From positions 1-64,000 of the forward strand of contig JAENZP010000015.1 in NCBI GenBank assembly GCA_016841205.1: DNA of 64,000 nucleotides. Direction: 5' to 3'. Below are positions 1 through 8,505 of this stretch, piece by piece. The notes under the pieces were generated by a model. That model had not been told where the DNA came from. It saw only the letters and a program-made list of their open reading frames with translations, and searched no databases. Source of the DNA: Desulfoscipio geothermicus (GTDB lineage: Bacteria > Bacillota > Desulfotomaculia > Desulfotomaculales > Desulfallaceae). The position numbers and the translations under genes were made by a program. The number at the start of each line of letters is the position of its first letter. Within the stretch, counting starts at the first letter, position 1.

Positions 1-233
1 CCCAGCAAAACGGTTTCATTTTTTCATCTGTCTACTTGACAGGGAGCAGTTCAAAATGTAGGGGAATTTCTGTTAGTGGTTCATTAGGATAATGGTAGAA
101 ACCATTAAACCTTTCATGAATATATTTCCCTCAATGGCAAAGCTATTTAACGGTTAAAGCAACAAAGCACTCCCTAAGAGGGAATGCTCTGCAGTGTTAT
201 TATAGGAGGAGTCAATGGTTAAAGTGAAATATT
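1..233. other. Leading edge without a clear gene
   Basis: The first 39 bases read as a possible tail of a coding frame ending in TGA (PSKTVSFFHLST), which I cannot assign. At about 170-190 an imperfect hairpin (gcactccc / gggaatgc) lies before an AGGAGG site at 205. A 37-codon frame starting at 215 follows that site but overlaps the better-supported minus-strand peptide, so I do not call it. Confidence 0.3.
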
Positions 234-265
234 ATGGTAAGAGTAAGTCATTCTATCCTATTCAT

Positions 266-376
266 TTATTTTTCGGCGGCAATAAATCCACAACCACACA
301 TACCAAATACCAGGAGTATCAGTATTAGGAACAGAATGAAACTACCGTCGAAACCGCAACCTGCTCCAAAGCCCAT
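266..376 (-). CDS. YjcZ-like small sporulation peptide
   Basis: This 36-residue peptide begins MGFGAGCGFDGSF, continues as one hydrophobic stretch (LFLILILLVFG, about residues 15-25) and ends CGCGFIAAEK. Short glycine-rich heads followed by a single membrane helix are typical of the YjcZ/YczB-type peptides of spore-forming Firmicutes, whose function is poorly known. An AAAGGGGG site lies 6 bases before the ATG. Four cysteines are unusual for the family. The gene stands alone; a membrane location is inferred from the helix. Confidence 0.6.
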   Translation of the reverse strand: MGFGAGCGFDGSFILFLILILLVFGMCGCGFIAAEK

Positions 377-580
377 GTTTTTTCCCCCTTTCTTTGTTTT
401 TACCAACCTCTCGCTTTATAATATGGGCCGCATGAATTTTTGTTACTAAAATGATTAAATTGGTATAATATTCCGAAAGGTGGAAAAGTACACTAGTATA
501 GTGCCTTACCAAGAGGTAATTGAATTTCTTGATAGCACATACAGGAGAAGGGATACCCGGATGGATAATATGGTGCAGGG

Positions 581-1034
581 ATGACTAAAGGTAGCGTGAC
601 CAGGATCAGTGAGGGCCAGGCTCGAAAGTTGGGATTGCTACCGGGGAGGGCAAAGAAAGAAAAACTCCGTACACCTATCGCCCGTCCAGTGGTATGCACA
701 ATATATCCCCGGTGGTTTATGGATACAGGTGCCACAGGTGCCACCCAGTTTGAAAGTGTGGAAGAATTGGCACTGGGTAAAGCAGGGGAGATATAAGAAG
801 GGGCTGACTGAAGCAATCCGGGGCCTGGCCATGAAACTGCCCAGGTATCACAGGGCTACGGTGCAGGCGATTATCTATTTTCCTGTGCAACGAATCAGAG
901 ACCCTGCCGACAACTATAACCAGAAGTTTCTCATGGATGCGTTAGTAAGGGGCGGTATCCTGGAGGATGACCGGGAGAGGCCAAGAATAGAGGTATTTAT
1001 TTGGGAGATATATAACGCCGAATTACTTAAATAA
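581..1034 (+). pseudogene. RusA-family Holliday junction resolvase remnant (phage)
   Basis: RusA enzymes are phage-encoded endonucleases that resolve Holliday junctions. The frame ending at 1034 carries the family signature: PPSLKVWKNWHW, an arginine/lysine patch (KQGRYKK), then RDPADNYNQKFLMDALV and GILEDDR with the conserved aspartates. This good match begins only around base 710. The bases before it read better in another frame (ATG at 581, RISEGQARKLGLLPGR, with a ribosome site), so the native start and head appear to lie in that frame and a frameshift near 690-720 is likely. The neighbours are other phage remnants. I read it as a broken prophage gene; a shorter intact protein from 609 is possible. 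Confidence 0.55.
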
Positions 1035-1079
1035 ACCCATATCATACGAAGGAAAAAACCATAGGATTACTGCCGTAAA

Positions 1080-2300
1080 TTACAGTGTATTTAATTTGTT
1101 ACCCAAAACGTAGCAGTCCCCGCCGTAACTTTTAGCACTACATAAAGCTTTATCCGCTAATTCTATAAAATTTTCAGGCAGCTCTTTGCTGTTAAATGGG
1201 TATGCCCAAGCTATGCCAATACTAATGCTTAACCGGCCAGTTGGAGATGATGGGTGATAAATATTTAACCTTTTAACAGCCTGAATCATGTGATTAGCGA
1301 CTGAGCAACCACCGTCTAAATTAGTTTTGGGTAAAACAATTATAAACTCTTCTTCACCAAAACGGGCAACCAAATCGCATGGTCGTTTTATGGCTTCGTT
1401 CAATGTTTGGGCTACTTTAACTAAAATATCGTCTCCAGCCTGATGGCCAAATGTGTCGTTATAAAGTTTGAATTGGTCTATATCAACCATAAGTAAACAC
1501 AAAGATTCTTTCTCCCTATAGGCCCGTCTCCACTCCATATTTAAACATTCGTTAAAGATATGCCTATTGGGTATGTTTGTTAAAGCATCATAATAAGACA
1601 ACCGTTTTAACTCGTTATTTATTAAGAGATTTTTAACACAGTTAATATATATAATCTGTGAAACAACAAAAGCTAAAATAGTAATTATGCTTCCATTAAC
1701 AAAGGCGGATGAAGCTACAATCCAGTCAGGCTGATAAGTCCATACCATTATACTCATAACTATCCAGGCCAACCCAAAAACAATAATAGCTTCGAACCAT
1801 CTAAAATAAATGAATGAAGCAGCAAGTAATACTGCCATTAAATAAGATGATGCTATACCTGGTCCTACAGACTGTATAAGCCCAGATAAAACTGCAAAGC
1901 CAATGAGGTTAATAAGCAAGTAAGATAACTCATAATAGTAATGCTTTAGTGAAATTACATCAGGAGATGTTGGTAGATCGGATACCTTAAGAAAGATAAT
2001 TGCTGCCCCAATAAATATAAATCTGAGAATTATGATATTGGGTGCAATATTAAGGATGCGTGTTAGGTTAAGCCTACCTGTATATGAAAGTTGATTTGAA
2101 TCAATTCTATCTATGTAAGATAGCTGAATTAACACAAGGATACCCATAATAGTTATTATAAACCATGCAATAACTCGCAAACGATATATGTTTGTATAAA
2201 CTAAAGTATGATCAATAGTTGGCTTATCCTTCTCAGGTATTTCAGGAAACCATAGTCTACATTTATTTTTAAGCAAGGCTTTTACTGTGCTTATAAACAT
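1080..2300 (-). CDS. Membrane-anchored GGDEF domain protein (probable diguanylate cyclase)
   Basis: The protein has 406 residues. About residues 38-225 form six or seven hydrophobic segments, so the N-terminal half is a membrane sensor region with no named domain. A GGDEF domain follows (about 235-400), starting at the typical YYDALTNIPNRH motif. The signature reads RFGEEEF, meaning the second glycine of GGDEF/GGEEF is glutamate. An RxxD inhibitory site (RPCD) sits exactly five residues before it, as in feedback-inhibited cyclases. Activity is therefore plausible but unproven. It starts at ATG after a weak purine-rich site, is monocistronic, and sits among phage debris. Confidence 0.85.
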   Translation of the reverse strand: MFISTVKALLKNKCRLWFPEIPEKDKPTIDHTLVYTNIYRLRVIAWFIITIMGILVLIQLSYIDRIDSNQLSYTGRLNLTRILNIAPNIIILRFIFIGAAIIFLKVSDLPTSPDVISLKHYYYELSYLLINLIGFAVLSGLIQSVGPGIASSYLMAVLLAASFIYFRWFEAIIVFGLAWIVMSIMVWTYQPDWIVASSAFVNGSIITILAFVVSQIIYINCVKNLLINNELKRLSYYDALTNIPNRHIFNECLNMEWRRAYREKESLCLLMVDIDQFKLYNDTFGHQAGDDILVKVAQTLNEAIKRPCDLVARFGEEEFIIVLPKTNLDGGCSVANHMIQAVKRLNIYHPSSPTGRLSISIGIAWAYPFNSKELPENFIELADKALCSAKSYGGDCYVLGNKLNTL

Positions 2301-2453
2301 ATATGCTTAGCCTCTCTTATAAAGTTAATGAATATTTATTTGTATTAGACAAATCCATTAATTACCCTTTATTTTAAATCTTATGGTAAAAATACGCAAA
2401 GCGTGGGTAACTTGGGTTTGGAAGTACTGTAAGAGTTTAGATATCCGGTATTG

Positions 2454-2578
2454 AAGCTGAGTGATATTTGGCAGTTGGGTAAACACCGTTTGATGTGCGG
2501 CGACGCCACGAAGTACACTGATGATCAATTACCGAGATTGAGAAAGATGGCACAATCAGACTCTCTGTCAGGTGAATG
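2454..2578 (+). pseudogene. Fragment of a phage-type DNA methyltransferase
   Basis: The frame beginning AAG at 2454 reads KLSDIWQLGKHRLMCGDAT. This is the junction found in ParB-like/DNA-adenine methylases of phages and mobile elements (consensus DIWxLGxHRLxCGDxT, leading into the SAM-binding part). Homology fades after about 2530 and a stop comes at 2578. No start codon or remaining catalytic domain is present, so it is a relic. Confidence 0.5.
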
Positions 2579-2668
2579 ATATAGCATACTGAGTATCCGA
2601 TACCATACTGCCGTAATACAATGGGCATCACCTTGGCCGTGCGAAATAACCGAAGCGATTTCTTATAC

Positions 2669-2920
2669 TCAGGTCCTGCATAAACCCACCCCCTTAGAAA
2701 TAATAAAGAGGCCCCAAGCTTTACGCCTAGACCTCCCGGTTTTCGAGCCAGCCCCCACCCTGTATGATTTCTTTATATCCCACTTCACCAGCCGGCCGTC
2801 CTGCACTTTTAGCACAACCTCTCTGTATTGAAGTTGGTCAAGCTCTTCGGCCTGGTGCTTGATTTCGTTAGTTAGTTGACCAGTTAATTTTGCCCTAAAT
2901 ATAGTCTCACCCCCATAAAT
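2669..2920 (-). pseudogene. DUF2292-like small protein remnant
   Basis: On the minus strand a frame ending at 2669 reads LDQLQYREVVLKVQDGRLVKWDI, resembling the small DUF2292 proteins (consensus YGxVxIxVQDGKxV) found in clostridial phages and chromosomes. No convincing start codon or ribosome site lies in frame, and the residues beyond KSYRVG do not look conserved. Probably a decayed gene; low certainty. Confidence 0.3.
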
Positions 2921-3126
2921 GTATTACACGTTGGAAAATCGAAGGGAGGACATCATGTAATTGGAAAGCTTATTAGCTAGTACACACATTACCAACTGTC
3001 ACCGTGGGTGGCTGATTACGTTAATTATCGCCTGTTGTAGCGTTGAGATAATTTGTCGGAATAATTGTCAAGGATATGCCTTCTTTTTGCCGAATGGTAC
3101 GAAAAAAGGAGAGGTGAAGAACAAAG

Positions 3127-3735
3127 ATGTCTAATGAAATGCGCGCATTATGGTTAATAGATGGATCTTATTTATATAAAGCAATGAGAGAATACCAGGA
3201 TAATCATTCGCAATTTACAAACTTAGGTGTTGATTATACAAAACTCAAATCAGAAATAAAAAGAATATTCGCTGTAGATAGAATAGATTGTTTTTATTTC
3301 AATTCTACGCCTGATCCTGCAACTGATGCTCAAAACCAATTTCATACATGGCTTAAATCTGCTGAGCCAAATGGTCCTAATATTAGAGTAAAGTTATACG
3401 GTTTAAAAGAAAAAACTATGCGTTGTAAATCATGCAAAAACATTATAAAGTATAAGGTACAAAAAGGCGTAGATGTTGGAATTGCAACCACTGCTTTAAA
3501 AATATATGAGAAATATAATGCTATTGTATTGTCTGCTGGTGATGGTGATTTTGAAGATTTTATTGAGTTTTTAGTAGAAGATAAAGACTTAAAATTATTT
3601 ATAGTTGGATTTAATGGTAGTATATCTCCAGATATTCAGCAATATAGTTCATCAGTGTATTTAATAGATGAACATTATGGCGATATTTGTGATACTAGAA
3701 TAACTAAGCCATTTGATACAGCAGATGAGGTTTAA
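3127..3735 (+). CDS. NYN (PIN-like) domain protein, LabA/DUF88 type
   Basis: This 202-residue protein starts LWLIDGSYLYKAM, matching the first acidic motif of NYN domains. The remaining acidic motifs follow as KGVDVGIAT (about 116-124) and LSAGDGDFEDFIEFL (about 136-150). Two cysteines (CKSC, about 99-102) could bind metal. NYN proteins are predicted or demonstrated RNases; no substrate can be inferred here. AAGGAGAGG lies before the ATG. Codon use is strongly AT-rich compared with the metabolic genes downstream, consistent with acquisition together with the surrounding phage material. Confidence 0.8.
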   Translation: MSNEMRALWLIDGSYLYKAMREYQDNHSQFTNLGVDYTKLKSEIKRIFAVDRIDCFYFNSTPDPATDAQNQFHTWLKSAEPNGPNIRVKLYGLKEKTMRCKSCKNIIKYKVQKGVDVGIATTALKIYEKYNAIVLSAGDGDFEDFIEFLVEDKDLKLFIVGFNGSISPDIQQYSSSVYLIDEHYGDICDTRITKPFDTADEV

Positions 3736-3811
3736 GATTTAGTATAGAAAAATTTTTATAATACTCTCATAGAGTAAGACACAAAATTTAAAAGTAAGTT
3801 ATATTTAAAAC

Positions 3812-4114
3812 ATGAAAAAGCGAAACTATTATTCAGCCGAATATGCCAAGGAAGCTACTATAAATAATTGCTATTCCGATTGTAGTATGTCCGTTAATGC
3901 GGAAGAGATTAATGCTTTCATATATCCAGGAAATACTGTAACATCCTGTTATTATAATTCCGACATTACCTATGCTTCCGATACCCTTGCCACACCCAAA
4001 ACCACCGCAGAAATGATATTGCAAGCTACATTTACAAGCTGGGATTTTGCGGCAATTTTAGAAAATGTCCAGTATAACAGATGGTTACCCGGTACTGCTA
4101 TGGCAGTCCGGTGA
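3812..4114 (+). pseudogene. GLUG-repeat surface protein fragment
   Basis: The 100-residue frame contains NNCYSDCSMSVNA and, near its end, KTTAEMILQATFTSWDF. These match GLUG-motif repeats of large secreted adhesin-like proteins, which end in KTTAEMKxQATFxxWDF. There is no signal peptide and no upstream repeats, and after WDF the frame runs into unrelated phage sequence. I read it as the tail of a truncated surface protein; whether it is translated is unknown. Confidence 0.45.
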
Positions 4115-4601
4115 TAACTATGCGCCTAACTATCCCCGGCCAGCGTTATCCAACTCCAATTCCACGCAGGAGACAGCGACCCGTATGTCATGGGCCGTTT
4201 TTTAATGATCGGACGCAGTATAAGGTAGGCGACCCAACGGTATCAATAGATGCCCGCAACAGCATTGGCACGTACCTGAAAGACCTGAGTTTCGACGAGT
4301 GTAGCTACTACCCGTCTATGCAGCTAAAAACACTATTTGAGCAGATCTTATCCAGTATGGGCATTACAAATTATTACGTCGGCGCTAACACAAGGTAAAT
4401 GGGTATACAGTTAAGCCAAGCCAAATAGTGCTTGACGGCATATCCGAAATACTCAAATTTACAACTAATTGGATGATACGGGAAAACGCTGAAAAAGTTA
4501 CCATTGATTCGGGCGGTAAGGTCGGCAAGCCTATGTTGAGCGATTACCTGGCCGAGATTTCCAACCGGATAAGCCAAGGCACGGCAAAAATAACGTATTA
4601 G
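4081..4601 (+). pseudogene. Frameshifted phage tail/baseplate protein fragment
   Basis: The first part (to the TAA at 4396-4398) includes DPTVSIDARNSIGTYLKD and YPSMQLKTLFEQILSSMGI, resembling a domain of Gram-positive phage tail or baseplate proteins. Moving back one base at 4395 opens a continuous frame (VNGYTVKPSQIVLDGISEIL...) to the TAG at 4601 that reads as the continuation. Only an internal piece remains. It lies directly upstream of the holin/endolysin pair, in the usual phage order tail - lysis. Confidence 0.5.
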
Positions 4602-4619
4602 GTGGTGGTATATAAAATT

Positions 4620-4719
4620 TAAACAAGTATACCTATGTAAACTTTAGCAAAAAAGGGCTTAGAAGTATACCGCCAGTGGGCGGTTATTTTATTTTAGTTA
4701 CTGGAGGTGGGGCGGGAAA
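4620..4719 (+). promoter_or_regulatory. Spacer before the lysis genes
   Basis: This short spacer contains an inverted repeat (accgccagtgggcggt, about 4670-4685) followed by TTATTTTATTTTAG, which resembles a rho-independent terminator for the tail gene. GGAGGTGGGG at 4703-4712 then precedes the holin frame. Confidence 0.4.
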
Positions 4720-4947
4720 GTAAAAAACGAAATCTCTAAAATGGCTGCATCGCAAGGGATTTTTGCGATACTATTTGTGGCGCTGCTTTTTTATGTGTTG
4801 CAAGAGAGTACAAGGCGGGAGGAGGCAAGTGCACAGAGGTAATTAAAATATCAGGAAATTATTACTGAACTTGCAAAAAAAATTAAAACCAAAATAGAGG
4901 ATATTCGCAAGGATGTGAAGGAAATCAAGAATAAAGTTTACAGTTAG
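4720..4947 (+). pseudogene. BhlA/UviB-type holin-like gene with an in-frame stop
   Basis: BhlA/UviB proteins are small one-helix membrane peptides next to phage or bacteriocin lysis genes. Here EISKMAASQGIFAILFVALLFYVLQESTRREE is followed in the same frame by TAA at 4840-4842 and then by KYQEIITELAKK...IRKDVKEIKNKVYS up to TAG at 4945. The two halves join as the normal family sequence, apart from a five- or six-codon insertion-like stretch containing the stop. The only in-frame ATG is 4741; conserved residues start before it at GTA 4720. It lies 13 bases before the endolysin. Probably inactivated. Confidence 0.6.
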
Positions 4948-4960
4948 GGGAGAATGTGAT

Positions 4961-6265
4961 ATGACACCGCAAGAATTTCTTAAGACACTTGGCCCGGCGG
5001 CGACGCAGCTTTACCAAAAGACAGGAATTTTTGCTAGCGTGACATTAGCACAGGCCGCGCTTGAAAGCGGTTGGCTGAAAAAGTTTCCGGTGGACAAGTA
5101 CACCGGAAAAATCAGCTATAACGCCTTCGGCATAAAGGGGTTTGGCACTGTTGGCAGCGTCACCTACGATTCCGACGAAGTTATTAATGGCCAGCGTATT
5201 AGCGTGGAGTCGCAGTTCCGGTCCTACAACAATTATTATGAGTCCATGGCCGACCATCATAAGTTCCTGGAGGCTGACAAATATAAGCCAGTACGCAACG
5301 CGGCCACACCGGAAGAAGCGTCTCGGCAATTGTATGCTTGTGGCTATGCAACGGATCCGGAGTACCCGGCAAAGTTGATTAGGATTATTAGCCAATACGG
5401 CCTTAAACAATACGATGTTAAGGAGGACAAGAAAAGTATGAAAATCTATATCGACAAAGGACATGGGGAGGATGGAGATCCAGGAGCATGTAATGACGGT
5501 CTAATTGAGCGCGATATGACCATTATCACCGGGAATGCACTCGGAAAACGCCTTGAAGAATATGGCTGGGGCGTGGTACTTGAGCAGGGCAATCTTGAGA
5601 TTACCGAGTCTGCCAATGCTGCTAATGGGTGTGGCGCCGATCTGTGTATATCGGTTCACTATAATGCCGGTGGCGGTGATAGGGGTGAGGTTATACACTC
5701 ATGGAAATCAGGCGCAGTCGAGTTGGCCAACGCTGTAGCGCAAGGGCTGAAAAAAGCCGGGCAAACCAAATTAAAAATCATTAAGTGCAAAGCTAACGGT
5801 AAGGGAACTGCTGAGCATTTCGGTATTCTCAGGACTACGAAAATGCCGGCTGTAATCGTGGAGCCGTGTTTTATCGACAATGCGGCCGACCGCATTATAG
5901 CTGATACGATGGAGGAACAAAAGAATATAGGTATTTGCATTGCCGATGCGCTGGCGGAGGTTTATGGAGGTTCCCTGGCAAAGACAGATGCTGCAACGGT
6001 TGCAGCGATAAACGCCATCCATACGGCTGGAGTCAGCAGCAGCCCAGACTACTGGTTGGAGAATGCAGCCCCTGGCAAGCAGGTGAACGGGGGATATGTT
6101 GGCAGCTTGGTTAAGAAAGCTACAGGTAAGACCACCGTAGCGGAGGCAATTGATGCTCTGCAGCTTAGCAATCCGGCTTATTGGCTGGAGCATGCGGTAC
6201 CCGGTAAGACTGCGGACGGTAAGTTTGTGGGCTATCTCATCCAAAAGATAGCCAAAATTTTATAG
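4961..6265 (+). CDS. Bifunctional phage endolysin: glucosaminidase + amidase
   Basis: This 434-residue protein would cleave peptidoglycan at two bonds. Residues 1-150 form a glucosaminidase (GH73/FlgJ-like) domain with the AALESGW glutamate motif, NAFGIKG and a trailing ACGYATDPEYPAKL. Residues about 162-330 form an Amidase_3 domain with the zinc ligands of DKGHG, ISVHYNA and a VEPCFIDN segment. The tail (about 345-434) has two related repeats of about 36 residues (PDYWLENAAPGK...GYVGSLV and PAYWLEHAVPGK...FVGYLI) that may bind the wall. No signal peptide, as expected if export depends on a holin. An AAGGAGG lies 11 bases before an in-frame ATG at 5438, exactly at the start of the amidase domain. 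It is the only apparently intact phage gene here. Confidence 0.85.
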   Translation: MTPQEFLKTLGPAATQLYQKTGIFASVTLAQAALESGWLKKFPVDKYTGKISYNAFGIKGFGTVGSVTYDSDEVINGQRISVESQFRSYNNYYESMADHHKFLEADKYKPVRNAATPEEASRQLYACGYATDPEYPAKLIRIISQYGLKQYDVKEDKKSMKIYIDKGHGEDGDPGACNDGLIERDMTIITGNALGKRLEEYGWGVVLEQGNLEITESANAANGCGADLCISVHYNAGGGDRGEVIHSWKSGAVELANAVAQGLKKAGQTKLKIIKCKANGKGTAEHFGILRTTKMPAVIVEPCFIDNAADRIIADTMEEQKNIGICIADALAEVYGGSLAKTDAATVAAINAIHTAGVSSSPDYWLENAAPGKQVNGGYVGSLVKKATGKTTVAEAIDALQLSNPAYWLEHAVPGKTADGKFVGYLIQKIAKIL

Positions 6266-6277
6266 AAGGCAATTACA

Positions 6278-6471
6278 TTGTCGGACAAGCTGAAAAACGT
6301 GGACCTAAACAAGGCTTGTATCTATTTTATGGAGGCCTGCCTGGCGGTCTTCCTTGTAGCTGTATTTATCCCTAGCTTTTCAGACAGCCGTTTATCCCTT
6401 ATTTAGATCAGTTTCAATATTTTGGCCTTGCTACTGGAGTAGGCGGGGCCGCTGCAATAGCAAGGAAGTAA
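6278..6471 (+). pseudogene. Small phage membrane protein, frameshifted
   Basis: From TTG at 6278 the frame reads MSDKLKNVDLNKAC, then a hydrophobic helix (ACLAVFLVAVFIPSF), and stops at TAG after SLI. Shifting frame at that stop continues as DQFQYFGLATGVGGAAAIARK with a stop at 6471. A single-base change would give one protein of about 65 residues with one or two helices, possibly a second holin-like lysis protein. Family not recognised. Confidence 0.4.
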
Positions 6472-6479
6472 TATAATAA

Positions 6480-6533
6480 TTGACATCTATTGACATCTAA
6501 TGAAGAGACATATATACTTTTAATTGACATCTA
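6480..6533 (+). repeat. Three copies of TTGACATCTA
   Basis: TTGACATCTA occurs at 6480-6489 and 6490-6499 in direct tandem and again at 6524-6533. This lies at the edge of the phage remnant. It could be a binding-site array, an attachment-site scar or chance in AT-rich DNA. Confidence 0.5.
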
Positions 6534-6609
6534 ACATTCTAATAAAGGGTAAGGTATCAGCAGAAAATGAAAAAATAATTCACTCAGCTATTTGTAAAAT
6601 GAGGATTTG

Positions 6610-6640
6610 AATAAAGTCGTAATCGGTGAGCGGCTTTATT
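6610..6640 (+). terminator. Hairpin after phage region
   Basis: AATAAAGTCG pairs with CGGCTTTATT (one G-T pair) around an 11-base loop. A weak, possibly bidirectional terminator or structure; no gene ends directly before it. Confidence 0.4.
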
Positions 6641-6818
6641 TATATGCATTTTATTAAACGTATGAGTGGATAGTGTTCTATAAACTGCTGGTAGCTTGGT
6701 TTAATAATATGTACAGCCCTAGTTTGCTACTTTGATCTTAATGTGTACTACTGTTAAATGATTTCGGTGCACAGTATGGATTACGTGCAATTTTAGGTTG
6801 TAAATATTTTGACGCTAT

Positions 6819-6846
6819 CCTCTCCGGTTTATAAGGAGGGGTTTTT
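6819..6846 (+). promoter_or_regulatory. Attenuator-like hairpin overlapping the ABC-F ribosome site
   Basis: CCTCTCC (6819-6825) pairs with GGAGGGG (6835-6841) over a 9-base loop and is followed by TTTTT. This has the form of a rho-independent terminator, and its 3' arm is the gene's own AAGGAGGGG ribosome site. Antibiotic ABC-F genes such as vmlR are known to be controlled by drug-induced ribosome stalling that melts a leader terminator, so regulation of this kind is a reasonable inference. I could not identify a leader peptide with confidence. Confidence 0.6.
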
Positions 6847-8505
6847 ATTTTATTACTAGAATGCAGTAATATTAAAAAGTATTTTGGAAATCGGCTGATC
6901 ATCTTCATAGAGAGTTTGAGAGTATATTCTGAAGACAGAATAGGAATTATTGGTGTAAATGGAGTCGGTAAAACTACATTGGTTAATATTCTAAGCCAAA
7001 AGTTAGAGCCTGATGAAGGGTGGATTAAGATATACGGAAGGTGCTCTTATATATCCCAGCTTGAACCGCCTAAGAACAAAAGGATACGTCCAGAAATGGC
7101 CTCCAAATTTGAGGTTGCAAGTATCTGGAACGAAAATATGAGTGGAGGAGAGAAGACCCGCTTTAAGCTTGCCGAGAGCTTTTGTAATGATAGCCTGATG
7201 ATATTTGCAGATGAACCTACCAGTAATATTGATATAGAAGGCATTGAACTTATGGAAAGCATGTTTGCGAAGTACCAGGGTGGGCTTGTTCTGATATCTC
7301 ATGATCGAAGCTTTTTAGATATGCTGTGTAACAAGATATTAGAGATAGAGCACGGTAAGCTAAAGATATACAGTGGTAACTATAGCGATTATATTGTCCA
7401 GAAAACTGAAGAAAGAGAAAGGACTCGATCTGAATATCAGCAATATATCAATGAAAAGAAGCGGCTTGAAAGAGTTATAGTTAATATAGAGCAAAAAGTA
7501 ACGTCCATAAAGAAAGCTCCTAAAAGGATGGGTAATTCTGAAGCGAGACTTCATAAGATGGGAGATCAAAAGGCGAAGGCTTCTCTTGGGCGTGCAGTAA
7601 AAAATGCTAAAGAAAGAATAAAGCATTTAGACGTTAAGGAAAAGCCTGTGGAACAAAAGAACATAAAACTTGATCTTGCAGATTCAGCTAAGCTTCATAG
7701 TAAAGTTGTTATTGAAGGTAAAAATATCAGTAAAATCTTTGGCGAAAAGATCCTATTCAAGGATGCTGAGTTCAATATTAGTAATGGCTCCAAGGTCGCC
7801 TTAATTGGTCCGAACGGATGCGGAAAAAGTACTTTGCTTAAAATGATAATTTATAAAAACGCTTCCATTATTATTGCCCCGGGAGCTAAGATTGGCTACT
7901 TTAGTCAGGATATGAGCATCTTAGATGAAAACTTGACCATCCTCGAAAATGTAATGAAAAGCAGCATTTATCAGGAAACTTTTGTAAGAATATTACTCGC
8001 GAGGTTGTTATTTAAGCGGGAGGACGTATATAAGCAGGTAAGTATATTAAGCGGTGGAGAGCGAGTCAAGGTTTCGTTTGGGAAAGTACTCTTACAAGAC
8101 ATAAACCTTCTGCTTTTAGATGAGCCGACCAATTATATGGATATCAACTCACTTGAAGCCATTGAGGAAGCACTACGGAAATATGATAAAACCTTATTAT
8201 TTGTTTCTCATGATCGAAGGTTTATAAGTTCCGTTGCGGATCACATTATGACGATTGAAAATCATGAGATCAAAATATTTAAAGGAAGTTATCAAGAGTA
8301 TTTAGCAAAAAAAAGTCAAACTTTGGATAATGACTTGGGGGATATTGAAAGACAGATTTTCATCTTACAAAATCGCCTATCGGAAATTATAGGAAGATTA
8401 TCCGTACCGTCGAAGAAGGATGATCTTCGAGCACTCGATAAGAAATATCATGAGGTATTGGGTAAACTGAAAAGACTTAAGGCTAGTCTTGAAAACAGAA
8501 ATTAA
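6847..8505 (+). CDS. ABC-F ribosome-protection ATPase (Vga/Lsa-like)
   Basis: ABC-F proteins bind the ribosomal E site and either aid translation or dislodge antibiotics. Two ABC domains are present without membrane segments: Walker A GVNGVGKTT and signature SGGEK with FADEPTSNID (domain 1), then GPNGCGKST, LSGGERVK and LLLDEPTNYMD (domain 2). A charged linker rich in Lys/Glu joins them. Conserved N-terminal residues (LLLECSNIKKYFGNRL) extend upstream of the first usual start (TTG 6916), back to ATT at 6847, which lies 5 bases after AAGGAGGGG. From 6847 the protein is 552 residues, close to Vga-type size. The short first nucleotide domain favours the Vga/Lsa/Vml resistance branch, but drug specificity cannot be read from sequence. 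Confidence 0.85.
   Translation: MLLLECSNIKKYFGNRLIIFIESLRVYSEDRIGIIGVNGVGKTTLVNILSQKLEPDEGWIKIYGRCSYISQLEPPKNKRIRPEMASKFEVASIWNENMSGGEKTRFKLAESFCNDSLMIFADEPTSNIDIEGIELMESMFAKYQGGLVLISHDRSFLDMLCNKILEIEHGKLKIYSGNYSDYIVQKTEERERTRSEYQQYINEKKRLERVIVNIEQKVTSIKKAPKRMGNSEARLHKMGDQKAKASLGRAVKNAKERIKHLDVKEKPVEQKNIKLDLADSAKLHSKVVIEGKNISKIFGEKILFKDAEFNISNGSKVALIGPNGCGKSTLLKMIIYKNASIIIAPGAKIGYFSQDMSILDENLTILENVMKSSIYQETFVRILLARLLFKREDVYKQVSILSGGERVKVSFGKVLLQDINLLLLDEPTNYMDINSLEAIEEALRKYDKTLLFVSHDRRFISSVADHIMTIENHEIKIFKGSYQEYLAKKSQTLDNDLGDIERQIFILQNRLSEIIGRLSVPSKKDDLRALDKKYHEVLGKLKRLKASLENRN

Noticed and set aside
215-328. Plus-strand 37-codon frame after AGGAGG (MVKVKYYGKSK)
   Set aside because: It overlaps the YjcZ-like minus-strand peptide antisense; composition is not protein-like past the first 20 residues, although the ribosome site is good.
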